From Methanobacterium spitsbergense (GTDB lineage: Archaea > Methanobacteriota > Methanobacteria > Methanobacteriales > Methanobacteriaceae), in assembly GCF_019931065.1 (NCBI RefSeq), contig NZ_JAIOUQ010000007.1:307623-371622 (forward strand): a stretch of 64,000 bases of DNA, in the 5' to 3' direction. Below the pieces are notes generated by a model. It searched no databases. It saw only the letters and a program-made list of their open reading frames with translations, and was not told where the DNA came from. Positions 1-9,913 of the stretch are shown piece after piece. Each line of letters starts with the position of its first letter. Position 1 is the stretch's first letter. The translations under genes were made by a program, and so were the position numbers.

Positions 1-1239
1 CAAGCAGATTCTCAAATAATGGCGGGATTATTGAATGAGAATAATGGAAGTTTAACAAGTTCTATTGAAGATGCTGATGTAATCATTATAAACACATGTT
101 ATGTAAAGCATCCCACTGAACAGAAGGTTATAACCAAGATTCAAAGGTTAAAGAATAGGTTTCCAGATAAAAAATTGATAATTTCAGGGTGTATGGTTGA
201 AATAGATCCAGAAAAACTTGAAAAAGCCGCTCCAGAAGCTAGCTGGATAGGGCCTCATAAAATCCAAAATGCACCAGAAATAGTTAAATCAGTTATGGAT
301 GGAAATATTGTTAGAGCTACAGGTTATTCTAATAAATCAAAGGTTTGTCTTCCAAAAATACGTTCAAACCCTTTAATACATATTATCCAAATATGCGAGG
401 GCTGTGATGGTGCGTGTAGTTACTGTTGCACAAGATTTGCAAGAGGAAGTCTTCAGAGTTACTCCATTGAAATGATTAAAAGAGAAGCTGAACAGGCAGT
501 ATCTGAAGGATGTAAAGAAATACAACTAACTGCGCAGGACTCAGCGGCGTTCGGTAGAGACAGTGGAGAATCACTTTCTAATTTGATGAACCATATTGCA
601 GATATTGAAGGCGATTTTAAGATTAGAGTGGGTATGATGCATCCAAAAAGTATGATGGGTGATGTTGGAGGGATAATTGATGCATTCAAACGAGATAAAT
701 TCTATAAGTTTCTCCATATTCCTATTCAAAGTGGAAATAATAAAATACTTAGTGATATGAATCGTTGCCACAGTGTAGAAGAATTCAAAGATATAGTAAC
801 TAAGTTTAAAGAAGAAATAACAGATATTTCAATTTCAACTGATATCATAGTGGGATATCCAACAGAAGATGATGATGCATTTTTAGATACTATGGAATTA
901 ATTCAAGAAATAAAACCTGATTTTCTACATATTTCTAAATATATGCACAGGCCAGGTACACCCTCTTCTGATCTTGAAGAAATAGGATATAATACCATGA
1001 AGAAACGTTCCAAGGCACTTAAATACTTGAAAGAAAAAATTGCAATTGAAAATAATATGGAATTGATTGGAACAACTCAGAAGGTTTTAGTAACAAATAA
1101 AGGTAGTAAAGGTGGATATGTTGCACGTACAAATTCATATAAAACAGTTATTATTGAAAATGCTATTATTGGAACATTTTTAGATGTTGTTATAACTGAT
1201 GCAAAGCCCACGTATTTAATTGGATCAAAATTAGATTAA
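1..1239 (+). CDS. tRNA t6A37 methylthiotransferase, archaeal MtaB/CDKAL1 type (5'-truncated by window)
   Basis: A radical-SAM enzyme expected to convert t6A to ms2t6A at tRNA position 37. The reading frame is open from base 1 (QADSQI precedes the first visible Met at 19), so the true start lies upstream; 412 residues are visible. The N-terminal UPF0004 part keeps two cluster cysteines (NTCYV and SGCMVE), the radical-SAM core carries CxxxCxxC as CDGACSYC near visible residue 135, and the C-terminal 60 residues look like a TRAM RNA-binding domain. Length and order fit the archaeal/eukaryotic branch of the MiaB superfamily. Related MiaB (isopentenyladenosine) is less likely because archaea lack that modification. 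The gene faces cadA convergently. Confidence 0.9.
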   Translation, partial: QADSQIMAGLLNENNGSLTSSIEDADVIIINTCYVKHPTEQKVITKIQRLKNRFPDKKLIISGCMVEIDPEKLEKAAPEASWIGPHKIQNAPEIVKSVMDGNIVRATGYSNKSKVCLPKIRSNPLIHIIQICEGCDGACSYCCTRFARGSLQSYSIEMIKREAEQAVSEGCKEIQLTAQDSAAFGRDSGESLSNLMNHIADIEGDFKIRVGMMHPKSMMGDVGGIIDAFKRDKFYKFLHIPIQSGNNKILSDMNRCHSVEEFKDIVTKFKEEITDISISTDIIVGYPTEDDDAFLDTMELIQEIKPDFLHISKYMHRPGTPSSDLEEIGYNTMKKRSKALKYLKEKIAIENNMELIGTTQKVLVTNKGSKGGYVARTNSYKTVIIENAIIGTFLDVVITDAKPTYLIGSKLD

Positions 1240-1371
1240 ATGCAATATTTTAACTGAGAATAACGCAATAAAAAAATAAAATTTCTACTTTGTTTTATTC
1301 ATGTGTATTTCATTCTAATTTTATTGAAGTATTTTCAAAAAAATATTAGTAGATTATCTATTTTTTTTGTT

Positions 1372-3318
1372 TTAGTTTGTTCCGATTCTTATTGCATTTA
1401 AAATAACAGCCAGGGTTAGTCCCATGTCTCCAAATGCTACTGCCATCCACAATGATACGAATCCGAGTACAGCAAAAATAGCGAATGACCCCTTAACAAT
1501 AATTGATAAAGAAACGTTTTGTTTGACAATGGACATTGTCCTTCTACTTAAGTCTATTAGATAATTAATTTTTGAGATGTCATCGTGCATTAAAGCAATA
1601 TCTGCAGTTTCTATGGCTACATCAGAACCTGCTGTCCCCATTGCAATACCTACATTTGATATGGCTAGTGCGGGTGCATCATTTACACCATCACCAACCA
1701 TTGCAACGTGTTTATCTTTATCAATTAGTTTGTTGATAATTTCAACTTTATCTTTGGGTAATAATCCGGAATAATAATCATTTATACCTATTTCAGAAGA
1801 TACTGCTCTAGCTGTTCCTTTATTATCTCCAGTAAGCATTATGGTTCTTATATTCTTTTCTTTAAGTATTGTAATGGTTTTTTTAGAAAGAGGCCTAATT
1901 TTGTCCATTAATCCTATTAACCCAATAATATGTTGATCATCACCTATCATAACAATTGTTTTGCCTTCGTTTTCAATTTTATTTATTATTTTATCAGGAA
2001 ATTCTGGATTATTTTTAAATAAACCTTTTTTTCCAATATAAAATATTTTATTATCGATATTGCCTTTAATGCCCATCCCTGTAACAGATTCAAAGTCGTA
2101 AACTTTCTTAAATTTCAAATCAATTTCTTTTTCACTGTAACTTATTATAGCTTCTGCCAGTGGATGTTTAGATTTGGCTTCCAATGAACTTGCAATTTGA
2201 AGTAATTCATTTTTTGAGTAGTTATTTAATTCTATTATGTCTGTTAACTCTAACTTACCTTCTGTAAGTGTTCCTGTTTTGTCGAACACCATAGTTTTGA
2301 TATTCTGCATTTCTTCAATATATTCTCCTCCTTTTATCAACACCCCGTTTTTTGTACCTGCAGTTATCCCAGAAACCATTGAAACTGGGGTTGATATTGC
2401 CAATGCACATGGGCAGGATACTACAAGTAATACTAAGGCTCTGTAAAACCAGGTGTCAAAATTTAATCTAAAAATAAATGGAGGTATGGTTGCAACCAAT
2501 ACTGCAAGTCCCAATACTCCTGGTGTATAATAATTGGAAAATTTGTCTATAAATGCTTCTGTTTTTGATTTTTTTTGTTGTGAAGCTTTAACCAGTTCTA
2601 TAATTTTTGATATTACTGTTTCATCAGAGGTTTTTGTTACTTTTACTTCTAAATATCCCTCTTCATTTATTGTACCTGCAAAAACATTATTTCCTTCTTT
2701 TTTAATTACAGGTAAACTTTCACCTGTTATTGCTGATTGATTAACTGTGGAAATACCATTAATAACAATACCATCTAAGGGAATTTTATCTCCAGGTTTA
2801 ACAACTACCACTTCGTTTATTTCTACTGCATGGGCATGTAATTTGAAATTTTTTTCCCCTCTTTTGACAATGGCTGTTTGTGGAGCTAGTTTTATAAGAG
2901 ATCCAATGGATTTTCTAGCTCTTTCTCCAGCGTAGTCTTCTAGGTATTCTGCTATATAGAATAAGAATATTACAGATGCTCCTTCGGCTCCTTCCCCAAT
3001 TAAAAATGCCCCTATGGCAGCTATTGTAATTAACAAACTAATACTGAATTTCCCTTTAATAAGTGCTTTAATTCCATTGGAAATTATTTCATATCCTGAA
3101 ATTATTGCAACTGTTAAAAATAGGATTAATGCAAAAGTTTTTTGATCAGTAAAGAAGTTTAAATATAGACCTAATATCAAGATTATAGCGGATATTCCAA
3201 TGATATACATGGCTTTAAATTTGTTTTCTGGTTCTTTTTCTTCGAATATGTTAGCTGAACAATATTTACATGATTCAACTGATTCTACATTGCTTTTGTC
3301 CATATCACTCTGTGGCAT
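1372..3318 (-). CDS. cadA: Heavy-metal translocating P1B-type ATPase (CadA-like)
   Basis: Membrane ATPase that should export a soft divalent metal (Cd/Zn/Pb class). 648 residues: a short N-terminal tail with a CKYC metal-binding pair replaces the usual HMA domain, followed by paired membrane helices, the actuator domain (TGESLP), the CPC membrane motif in SCPCALA, the phosphorylation motif DKTGTLTEG, the P1B-type HP motif (KHPLAEA), MLTGDN and [11 protein letters not shown]. Metal class is inferred from CPC and the partner regulator. The ATG at 3318 has GGGAG six bases upstream and overlaps the 3' end of arsR by 14 bp, so the two are translationally coupled. A second in-frame ATG at 3303 lacks proper spacing. 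Confidence 0.93.
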   Translation of the reverse strand: MPQSDMDKSNVESVESCKYCSANIFEEKEPENKFKAMYIIGISAIILILGLYLNFFTDQKTFALILFLTVAIISGYEIISNGIKALIKGKFSISLLITIAAIGAFLIGEGAEGASVIFLFYIAEYLEDYAGERARKSIGSLIKLAPQTAIVKRGEKNFKLHAHAVEINEVVVVKPGDKIPLDGIVINGISTVNQSAITGESLPVIKKEGNNVFAGTINEEGYLEVKVTKTSDETVISKIIELVKASQQKKSKTEAFIDKFSNYYTPGVLGLAVLVATIPPFIFRLNFDTWFYRALVLLVVSCPCALAISTPVSMVSGITAGTKNGVLIKGGEYIEEMQNIKTMVFDKTGTLTEGKLELTDIIELNNYSKNELLQIASSLEAKSKHPLAEAIISYSEKEIDLKFKKVYDFESVTGMGIKGNIDNKIFYIGKKGLFKNNPEFPDKIINKIENEGKTIVMIGDDQHIIGLIGLMDKIRPLSKKTITILKEKNIRTIMLTGDNKGTARAVSSEIGINDYYSGLLPKDKVEIINKLIDKDKHVAMVGDGVNDAPALAISNVGIAMGTAGSDVAIETADIALMHDDISKINYLIDLSRRTMSIVKQNVSLSIIVKGSFAIFAVLGFVSLWMAVAFGDMGLTLAVILNAIRIGTN

Positions 3319-3658
3319 GTTCTACTCCCATTTCTATTATTCTTATAACATGTTCGTCTGCTAGTGAATAATAAGCCATTTTACCTTCTTTTCTAAATTT
3401 AACTAGATTTTTACCCCTTAAAATTCGTAACTGATGGGATATAGTTGATTGGTTTGCACCAAGAACAGCAGATATATCACAGACACAAAGTTCTTTTTGA
3501 TACAATGCATGTAGTATTCTGATTCTTGTTAGATCACCAAATATCTTAAAGTTCTCTGATACATTTAATAGAATAGAATCATCCAGCATATTTGATTTGA
3601 CTTCTTTAACTACTTCATTGTTACTAGATTGAATTTCACAGAGATCATTATTTTTCAT
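3305..3658 (-). CDS. ArsR/SmtB-family metal-responsive repressor
   Basis: Winged-helix repressor of 117 residues with the classic [12 protein letters not shown] metal-sensing helix (Cys-Val-Cys-Asp) followed by the recognition helix [10 protein letters not shown], as in CadC/SmtB/ArsR sensors. It is first in an operon with the P-type ATPase and should derepress on metal binding. I prefer the ATG at 3658 over the upstream ATG at 3682: a TATA-like TTTATATA lies at about 3684-3691 on the minus strand, putting transcription start close to 3658, and no ribosome site precedes either ATG, consistent with a leaderless message. With the longer start, the 28-bp dyad at 3657-3684 would lie inside the gene. 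Confidence 0.9.
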   Translation of the reverse strand: MKNNDLCEIQSSNNEVVKEVKSNMLDDSILLNVSENFKIFGDLTRIRILHALYQKELCVCDISAVLGANQSTISHQLRILRGKNLVKFRKEGKMAYYSLADEHVIRIIEMGVEHATE

Positions 3659-3684
3659 ATGGTTAAATGTACATATGACCATAT
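3657..3684. promoter_or_regulatory. Candidate ArsR operator: 28-bp dyad at arsR start
   Basis: The outer arms ATATGGT and ACCATAT are perfect inverted repeats around a central ATGTACAT palindrome; 24 of 28 positions are symmetric. It sits between the TATA-like box and the preferred arsR start codon, the position expected for an autoregulatory operator. Binding by this ArsR is inferred. Confidence 0.65.
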
Positions 3685-4083
3685 ATAAACTTTATGATGA
3701 TATGTATAAACTTGTTTCAAAAAAAATTGTAAATTAACCAAGAATTTTAATCTATATTTACTCACTAAACCAATAGAATATTAAGAAAAAAGAGATTAAT
3801 GTATAAAATAGAAAGATATAATCCCAATTAAAAAAAAAGGAGGTTAGATTTTTAGATAATTAATTAATCTAAGGTATAATATCTACATTTATTGTGAATG
3901 ATTTGTTTGTACTTTTTTTTAGATAATCCTAACTTTTAATATAATTGCAGACAACATATACTAAAAATTACAGAAATTTTATTTATCCAAATAATAAATC
4001 TTAATGAAATAATTCATCAATGTCTAAAAAATTGGTATTATTACGCTTAAATTTATGAATTTAACCAAATAAGTGGTGATTTT
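3685..4083. other. Intergenic region between divergent arsR and zinc-ribbon gene
   Basis: About 400 bp without a credible gene. It holds the minus-strand TATA box of arsR (about 3684-3691), an AT-rich imperfect inverted repeat TTAGAT/ATCTAA at 3852-3872 preceded by a purine run with GGAGG but no start codon, and presumably the plus-strand promoter for the gene at 4084. Confidence 0.5.
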
Positions 4084-4713
4084 ATGTCTTATTTAATCTG
4101 TGAAGAATGTGGGAAATACTATGAACTAAATGAGGGTAAAAATTCCTTCAGTTATGCCAAATGCGAGTGTGGTGGAAAATTAAATTATTCATCTACATTA
4201 AATGGATCTAAAAAAAATTATATAACTTCTAATGATCAAAAAATCACCTGTTCAACCTGTGGAGTTGTAAATTCCGAAAATTCGGATATATGTTCTGGTT
4301 GTGGCAGAGAATTAATAACTGCATCGAAAAAATCTCCAAATGTAAGTATAAGTATACTTGGAGTTGCAGTAGGATTTGGATTTTTAATCATTGCAATTGT
4401 ATTATCTGTACTAGCAATATTCGGAACTAATATTCCTCAGAAAGCTGAAGATATTCCCCAAAACTTTTTAATCGCCTTTGGAATATTGGCTATGTGTGTG
4501 GCAATAATTTCAGGGTTGATTTCTTCGTACATAGGCGGAAGTATCAACTTCAAAAATGGAATTATAAATGGGGGTCTCGTTGGGGTTATTTTAGGGATTA
4601 TGGTTGGAATTACAAGTGGAAGTCTGGCTTTCTTTGGAGTTATAGCAATATTTGGTTCATTATCAGTTGTTGGGGGAATATTTGGAACACTTTTAAAGCG
4701 AAAAAAATTATAA
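4084..4713 (+). CDS. Zinc-ribbon membrane protein, unknown function
   Basis: 209 residues. Two N-terminal cysteine clusters: CEECGKYYEL...KCECGGKL (residues 6-38) and CSTCG...CSGCG (residues 58-77), likely two zinc ribbons. The rest has about four hydrophobic, glycine-rich segments, so the ribbons should face the cytoplasm from a membrane anchor. The first module (CxxCxxYYEL then CxCGGKL) is the same as in the small gene at 23944-24255. GGTGATT sits just upstream of the ATG. Substrate and role are not recognisable. Confidence 0.75.
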   Translation: MSYLICEECGKYYELNEGKNSFSYAKCECGGKLNYSSTLNGSKKNYITSNDQKITCSTCGVVNSENSDICSGCGRELITASKKSPNVSISILGVAVGFGFLIIAIVLSVLAIFGTNIPQKAEDIPQNFLIAFGILAMCVAIISGLISSYIGGSINFKNGIINGGLVGVILGIMVGITSGSLAFFGVIAIFGSLSVVGGIFGTLLKRKKL

Positions 4714-4725
4714 TAAAAATATGAA

Positions 4726-4914
4726 TTATCTTCCTTTCATAATCTTTTTACTTAATTTTTCCATTTTTTTAGCTTCTTTGATCTGTTTTTCCAAGTTATC
4801 GTCTTCAATCGCTATATACCCAGTATATCCACATTTTGAACATTCCCATAATTTTGCCTGAGGATCATGTATTTTCATTTGGTTTGAACCACATTTGAGG
4901 CATGAACTCGCCAT
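4726..4914 (-). CDS. Small zinc-ribbon protein (paralogue of 5109-5303)
   Basis: 62 residues with two CxxC pairs, CLKCGSNQMKIH and WECSKCGYTG, giving a TFIIS/RPA12-like zinc ribbon, followed by a basic, lysine-rich helix. It shares most residues with the protein encoded at 5109-5303, so the two are a local duplication. I use the ATG at 4914 (GGAGAT about 11 bases upstream) rather than an ATG nine bases earlier, which lies too close to that site. Possibly nucleic-acid binding; function unknown. Confidence 0.75.
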   Translation of the reverse strand: MASSCLKCGSNQMKIHDPQAKLWECSKCGYTGYIAIEDDNLEKQIKEAKKMEKLSKKIMKGR

Positions 4915-5108
4915 TTTGACCATATCTCCATAAAATATGTTTAAAATTCGAATTTATTTTTTTGGAATTATTTTAGGTGTTTTAATTGGAATTACAATGG
5001 AATTAGTGCTTTCAATATATTTTATAAAAATCAAGTTAATATCATGTATAAAGAATATTCTACGAATGTTTTTTAAAGAGGCTCAAAAACATCCCACATT
5101 TTAAGCTA

Positions 5109-5303
5109 TTATCTACCTCTAATAAGTTTTTTACTTAATTTATCCATCTTTTTGAGGCTTTTAATCTGTTTTTCAAGGTTACCATCTTCCACAACAACCG
5201 AACCACTATATCCACATTTTGAACATTCCCATATTGGTGCCTGTGGATTGTGTATTTTCATTTTTTTTGAACCACATCTGGGGCATGAACTAGTTTTTGT
5301 CAT
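5109..5303 (-). CDS. Small zinc-ribbon protein (paralogue of 4726-4914)
   Basis: 64 residues with CPRCGSKKMKIH and WECSKCGYSG zinc-ligand pairs and a basic C-terminal helix (KKMDKLSKKLIRGR). Near-identical layout to its neighbour 195 bp away, showing recent tandem duplication. AAGGAG precedes the ATG at a normal distance. The function is unknown; nucleic-acid or protein binding is a guess from the fold. Confidence 0.78.
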   Translation of the reverse strand: MTKTSSCPRCGSKKMKIHNPQAPIWECSKCGYSGSVVVEDGNLEKQIKSLKKMDKLSKKLIRGR

Positions 5304-5679
<376 letters not shown>

Positions 5680-5681
5680 AA

Positions 5682-5753
<72 letters not shown>

Positions 5754-5783
5754 AAAATGAGTCCATCTTGAATATAACTCTAT

Positions 5784-5793
5784 TCATATATAA
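5784..5793 (-). promoter_or_regulatory. Likely TATA box of the tRNA-Val/tRNA-Phe unit
   Basis: The minus strand reads TTATATATGA, centred about 35 bp upstream of the tRNA-Val 5' end, which suits an archaeal TATA box with a primary transcript slightly longer than the mature tRNA. Confidence 0.55.
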
Positions 5794-5883
5794 CACTTTG
5801 CATGGGTGAACTTATCATCTGCTCTCACATTAGACCTATATTTCCTAGAAGAAATGTAGATCCACAGGGAGATGTATAATAGT

Positions 5884-6100
5884 ATGCAATCAGATGAGGA
5901 TATACTTGATTACTGGTTTGAAAAGAAAAACCTGAGCAAAAACTCAAGAGAGTTGTACACACTTGCAATGAAACAATACTCAGAATTAATAGGTAAAACA
6001 ATAAGAGAACTCTACTATGAAGCAGACAAGGAAGAAGAAGAAAATATCAAATTAGACAAAAGAAAATATTCATTCTATACAATTAAATTCAAAGAATGGT
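5884..6100 (+). pseudogene. Tyrosine integrase/recombinase, N-terminal fragment
   Basis: About 72 residues resemble the SAM-like core-binding domain at the N terminus of archaeal tyrosine recombinases (KNLSKNSRELYTLAMKQYS... then KRKYSFYTIKFKEW). The catalytic domain with the R-H-R-Y residues is absent. After IKFKEW the frame enters sequence that is antisense to the restriction-like pseudogene and ends at 6165. I prefer the ATG at 5884, which has GGGAG upstream; an earlier ATG at 5872 abuts that site. It lies 130 bp from the tRNA-Val 5' end, suggesting a relic of an integrated element. Confidence 0.65.
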
Positions 6101-6492
6101 TTAGAATCCATTGTATTAGGTTTTTCTATGTCAGTAAAGAACCTATATATTATTCCATTAGTTAATATTCCAAAACGTGCCTCTGTACCCATGAAATATC
6201 TAAATAGTTGAGCATGTTTTTCTGTATCCAAATTATCATTAATTGACTTGCATTCAATCAAAATAATTGGATTACCCTTACTCATTATAGCATAATCCAC
6301 TTTCTCTCCTTTTTTACCAACAATATCCGCAGTAAATTCTGGAACTACTTCACTAGGGTCAAAAATATTGTATCCCAAAGCTTTGATGAATGGCAACACT
6401 ATGGCATTTTTAGTGGCTTATTCTGTTTGGATTAAATCCATCTGTTTAGGTATTGTAGCTGAAATATTTTTAAAATTATCTATTAAATCCAT
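6083..6492 (-). pseudogene. Type I restriction-enzyme HsdR N-terminal-like nuclease gene, nonsense-mutated and truncated
   Basis: Reading from ATG 6492, the frame gives MDLIDNFKN... then a TAA at codon 25, and continues in frame as ATKNAIVLPFIKALGYN. The remaining residues carry a PD-(D/E)xK-like core (DYAIM...PIILIECKS) seen in HsdR_N/type I restriction-associated proteins of methanogens, then TNGIIYRFFTDIE. Homology stops at PFFEFN, where the sequence joins the integrase fragment read from the other strand. So the gene has both a premature stop and a lost 3' end. A GTG at 6399 could allow a shorter product, but without a real C terminus. Confidence 0.7.
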
Positions 6493-6514
6493 TCGAATTC
6501 CCCCAAATTATTAA

Positions 6515-7266
6515 TCATTTTTTCAATAATTCTTTAAATTCCTTTATTTCCAATTTCATTTCGTTCATTGATTTTTCCATACTTATTATCTTATTTTTTA
6601 GCTCTTCTTCTTCGGATTCTATCCCTCTCATGAACCATGAGGACAAAGTTGCTGTTAATAAACTGAAAAATCCAACACCTACTATCATTAAAATAATACC
6701 AAATATTTTACCTCCAAAAGACATAGGAGTGATATTTCCATAACCAACAGTAGTTATTGTGGTCATAACGAACCATAATGCATCCAAGGGTGTATTAATT
6801 TTATCGTCCGGCGAACTTTCTAAAACTAACATTGCAATAGATCCTGCAATAACAATGATTAAAAGACTAAAAAATACGTAATTGAGCTTAGTTTTTCAAT
6901 AAAGTCAAACATACTACTTTTACCCTTTTCAAAAAGACCAAAAATCCTCACTAACCTTAAAAGCCTTATAAAACCAAACGCCCCTAATGTTAAAAGTTCA
7001 TAAGGTAACATAGCAATTATATCAATAACAACGCCTTTCCAATCTTCTCTTACATATTGTTGTATATTTTCTTTTGAATGCAATTTAAACACAAATTGAA
7101 CAAATAAAACAAGACATAATAATGTATCAAAAATAACAATCAAGCCATAAACAGTATCTAAATTAATGAAATACAAAGAAGTAAGCAAAATAATATCTGC
7201 AACTATCCAAATTATAATAATTAACTTAATAATACTTTTCAACAGATTAAAATGATCATATTTCAT
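6515..7266 (-). pseudogene. Voltage-gated-type K+ channel gene with a single-base frameshift
   Basis: Upstream part (7266-6859): 135 residues with S1-S3-like helices and an arginine-rich S4 (RLLRLVRIFGLF). Downstream part (6832-6515): pore loop with the K+ selectivity filter TVGYG, an S6-like helix and a coiled-coil tail. The two are in different frames. Adding one A to the five-A run at 6892-6896 (minus strand) gives FIEKTKLNYVFFSLL and restores one frame through both halves, about 250 residues. Either a recent one-base deletion or a sequencing error in a homopolymer; the rest looks well preserved. Confidence 0.82.
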
Positions 7267-7350
7267 TATTAAATCATGTATTAATATCTATTTAATTAAA
7301 TGTTTTCAAAAATTCTTAAAAAATAATCATTTAAGGATACTTTTCTAGAT

Positions 7351-7671
7351 TCAAATTGGAAGCTTTATTTGTCCTGATACTTTTCTTTTAGATCTTGCAA
7401 TGTTCTTCTGTGAACTTTTAACTGTATTATATGGTGATGAATTCATATATGCTTGTATTGGTTCTTTTGTTAGTATTGATTCCATGTTCACGTCTAGGAT
7501 GTGTACTTTTTCCATTAGTTTAGGCCAGTATCCTATTAGTTTCCAGTCTTCATTTTTGTCCAGGTACAGGTCTATTTGATTTATATAGTTTATTTGTTCC
7601 ATCATAGAAGTGTAAAATCGATTAAATTCATTTCTTGTATATACAATTACTTCTTCTTGTTCTTGGAACAT
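7351..7671 (-). CDS. Hypothetical protein, 106 aa
   Basis: Soluble, charged protein beginning with a glutamate-rich stretch, followed by aromatic-rich amphipathic helices (FNRFYTSMMEQINYINQ) and a basic tail. No family recognised. There is no obvious ribosome site. It lies in the decayed tRNA-proximal island, next to a structured repeat also present at 29.5-29.8 kb, so it may be a remnant of the same accessory DNA. Confidence 0.45.
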   Translation of the reverse strand: MFQEQEEVIVYTRNEFNRFYTSMMEQINYINQIDLYLDKNEDWKLIGYWPKLMEKVHILDVNMESILTKEPIQAYMNSSPYNTVKSSQKNIARSKRKVSGQIKLPI

Positions 7672-8038
7672 TTCAGGATTTAATTTCTTTTTTTAAATTT
7701 TTTATATTAAAGAGGGTAGGGATGGGATTTTATCAAATTTCACGGCACAAAAATGTATAAAGAGATAGATTTTTTTGGGTGAAACATGTAATATACATTC
7801 CCCCCCTATTATTATATTGGTTGAATATTCTATATGAAACGTGGTTTAATATTATTTTGGATGTATTCTAATTAGATTGGATTTATTAATATTTACCCAT
7901 TGAATTTGAGAGCTGTCCAAAAGATCTAGTTGTTTTCCTGTTAGTTTTAGGTTTAATTTGTTTCATTTTCATTTTTTTTTCAAGTTTAACCCTATTGATA
8001 TACATTAATATGGTTACATAGTTTGTAATATGGTGAAA
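7672..8038. repeat. Intergenic stretch with copy of dispersed GGGYAGGGA hairpin repeat
   Basis: About 366 bp without a gene. GGGTAGGGAT at 7714-7723 is mirrored by TTCCCCCCCTA at 7798-7808, followed by a TATTATATTGGTTGAATATTC-like tail. The same order of elements occurs at 29.55-29.80 kb, and TTTTATCAAATTTCA after the first motif is shared with 29774-29788. A segment near 7865-7915 also resembles intergenic sequence near 10665-10710. Confidence 0.55.
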
Positions 8039-9151
8039 ATGGAAATCGATTATATAAACGGGTCCAGAACAGATAAAAAATTTTGGATATCTATATCTAA
8101 GTACCAGATGGAGATCGTTAAAAGGTTAAATGCTAAATTGAACGTTATTGAATATAATTCATTAATGCCCCTCAGATCAGACTCATATGAAAATAAATCA
8201 CTAAAATTTATTACAGATATAGGAAAAAAAACTTTAAAAACCATTGATAAATACAGGTATATCCACACAGTCAAGAATGAAGTTAAAGAGGGCAATATCA
8301 AACATATAACCTCACAGGGATTTGCATATATCCTAAATTCTATTAAACTTGAAAATAATATTGTAACCTGTTACGATATTATCCCTTGGGTATACGACAA
8401 AGACAGGTCTTCCATATGGAAAGAAAACATGAAAGGGCTAGGACTTGCGGATATTATAATTACAATCTCTAAGTTTTCTAAGGAGGAAATTATGAAATAT
8501 TTAGATTATCCCGAAGAAAGGATTAGAATTGTTTATCCCGCTGTTGATCATTCTATTTATTATGAGAATCGGGATAAAAAGATTTTAAGTAAACTTAATA
8601 TTTCAAATGATCAGAAAGTTGTGCTTTATGTGGGTTCTGAAACTTCGCGACAAAACGTTCCTGTTTTGATAAAAGCTTTTGCACAACTTAAGAAAAAAAT
8701 TCCAGGCATTAAAATGGTGAAAATAGGAGAATCTCAAGGGTATCGTGGACGTGAAAATATTTTAAAATTGATCAAGGATTTCCATTTACAAGAAGATGTT
8801 ATTTTTGTTGGATACATACCAGAAGAAGACATGCCCAAATGGTACAATGCTGCAGATATCCTGGTTTATCCGTGTGCCTATGCAGGTTTTGGTCTTCCAC
8901 CATTGGAGGCAATGGCCTGTGGAACACCAGTAATTACCTCAAACACAACATCATTACCTGAAGTTGTTGGTGATGCAGGGATAATGATAGACCCACAAGA
9001 TATTGAATTAATGGCTGATAAAATGCATGACGTGCTGACAAATGATACCTTGAAAGATAACATGATAAATAAAGGATTAAAAAGAGCTAAAATATTTAAT
9101 TGGGATAAATCAGCACATAAAACTTTAAATATATATAGAGAATTTCTATGA
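8039..9151 (+). CDS. Glycosyltransferase family 1/4 (GT-B)
   Basis: 370 residues, the usual length for a GT4-type transferase. The C-terminal half has the GT-B signature: [39 protein letters not shown], then the donor-binding [18 protein letters not shown] with the E-x7-E type arrangement, and [12 protein letters not shown]. The N-terminal half is more divergent and probably sets acceptor choice. It likely adds a sugar from a nucleotide donor to a surface glycan or lipid at the membrane face; substrate cannot be told. ATGGTGAAA is a poor ribosome site just before the ATG at 8039, which I prefer over the ATG at 8030. It stands alone. Confidence 0.88.
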   Translation: MEIDYINGSRTDKKFWISISKYQMEIVKRLNAKLNVIEYNSLMPLRSDSYENKSLKFITDIGKKTLKTIDKYRYIHTVKNEVKEGNIKHITSQGFAYILNSIKLENNIVTCYDIIPWVYDKDRSSIWKENMKGLGLADIIITISKFSKEEIMKYLDYPEERIRIVYPAVDHSIYYENRDKKILSKLNISNDQKVVLYVGSETSRQNVPVLIKAFAQLKKKIPGIKMVKIGESQGYRGRENILKLIKDFHLQEDVIFVGYIPEEDMPKWYNAADILVYPCAYAGFGLPPLEAMACGTPVITSNTTSLPEVVGDAGIMIDPQDIELMADKMHDVLTNDTLKDNMINKGLKRAKIFNWDKSAHKTLNIYREFL

Positions 9152-9300
9152 ACCTTTTTGATTCTTTTCTTTTAGATCTTTTTATGTGAACCATAAGTAG
9201 ATCCAAAAATAGAACTAAAAATTACACAATTTTACCAACATAAAAAAAGGTTCCTTTTTGGTAATTTTAGAACATTATTTGTACATTGAAAAGATGGAAG

Positions 9301-9326
9301 ACCCTGTAGAATATTAACTACAGGGT
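9301..9326. other. Perfect 9-bp inverted repeat (hairpin)
   Basis: ACCCTGTAG and CTACAGGGT flank an 8-nt AATATTAA loop in the 295-bp gap between the glycosyltransferase and the gene at 9447. No strong T-run follows, so it may be a weak terminator, an RNA hairpin or an operator. Confidence 0.5.
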
Positions 9327-9446
9327 TAAATGGTTTTAGATTGTAATATGTTTAAGGTGGTAAATAATGGTACATTCAAAATAAACCATGTGATCGCTAC
9401 TTGTATCTATGGATTAAATAAACAATTATTATGGTGGTGGTAGTTT

Positions 9447-9659
9447 ATGCCAAAAGATAAAATAGGTAGAAAGATAATTAAAGAAAAAGGTTCTATGAGA
9501 TTACAAGATGTTAGGAATTATAATGGGGTTCTAACAGGCCAAACAGTTAAACCAGCTGAAGGATGGGAAAATGAACTTAAGCAATTTCAGAATGGGGATC
9601 GGGTAGTAGTCTTCCACTTTGAGGATTTCAATAAGTTTTTACACGATCTAGAAAAGTAG
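9447..9659 (+). CDS. Hypothetical small protein, 70 aa
   Basis: Basic N terminus (MPKDKIGRKIIKEKG) then a compact region including VLTGQTVKPAEGWENELKQF and GDRVVVFHFEDF, which reads like a small beta-barrel. A GGTGGTGG ribosome site precedes the ATG by seven to eight bases, supporting expression. No family recognised; the neighbours give no functional clue. Confidence 0.65.
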   Translation: MPKDKIGRKIIKEKGSMRLQDVRNYNGVLTGQTVKPAEGWENELKQFQNGDRVVVFHFEDFNKFLHDLEK

Positions 9660-9913
9660 AAAGTTAGATTCATATTGTTTAATCTATATAGTAATCTCTA
9701 TTATTCACATTAGTAGGCCATACTTGTATTAAGGTTTACATGACCTAATCCTGTATCATTATTATAGAAAACATCCTTTTTCATAATGTGTTAAGTTTAG
9801 TACTACTCTAATAAATCATTATATATTCAGTTTATCCTTATTAGATTTGAATTATTAATTAGTGGTTACCCTAGGAAACCTGAATAACTATTATAGTGAT
9901 GGAATAAGATAAA

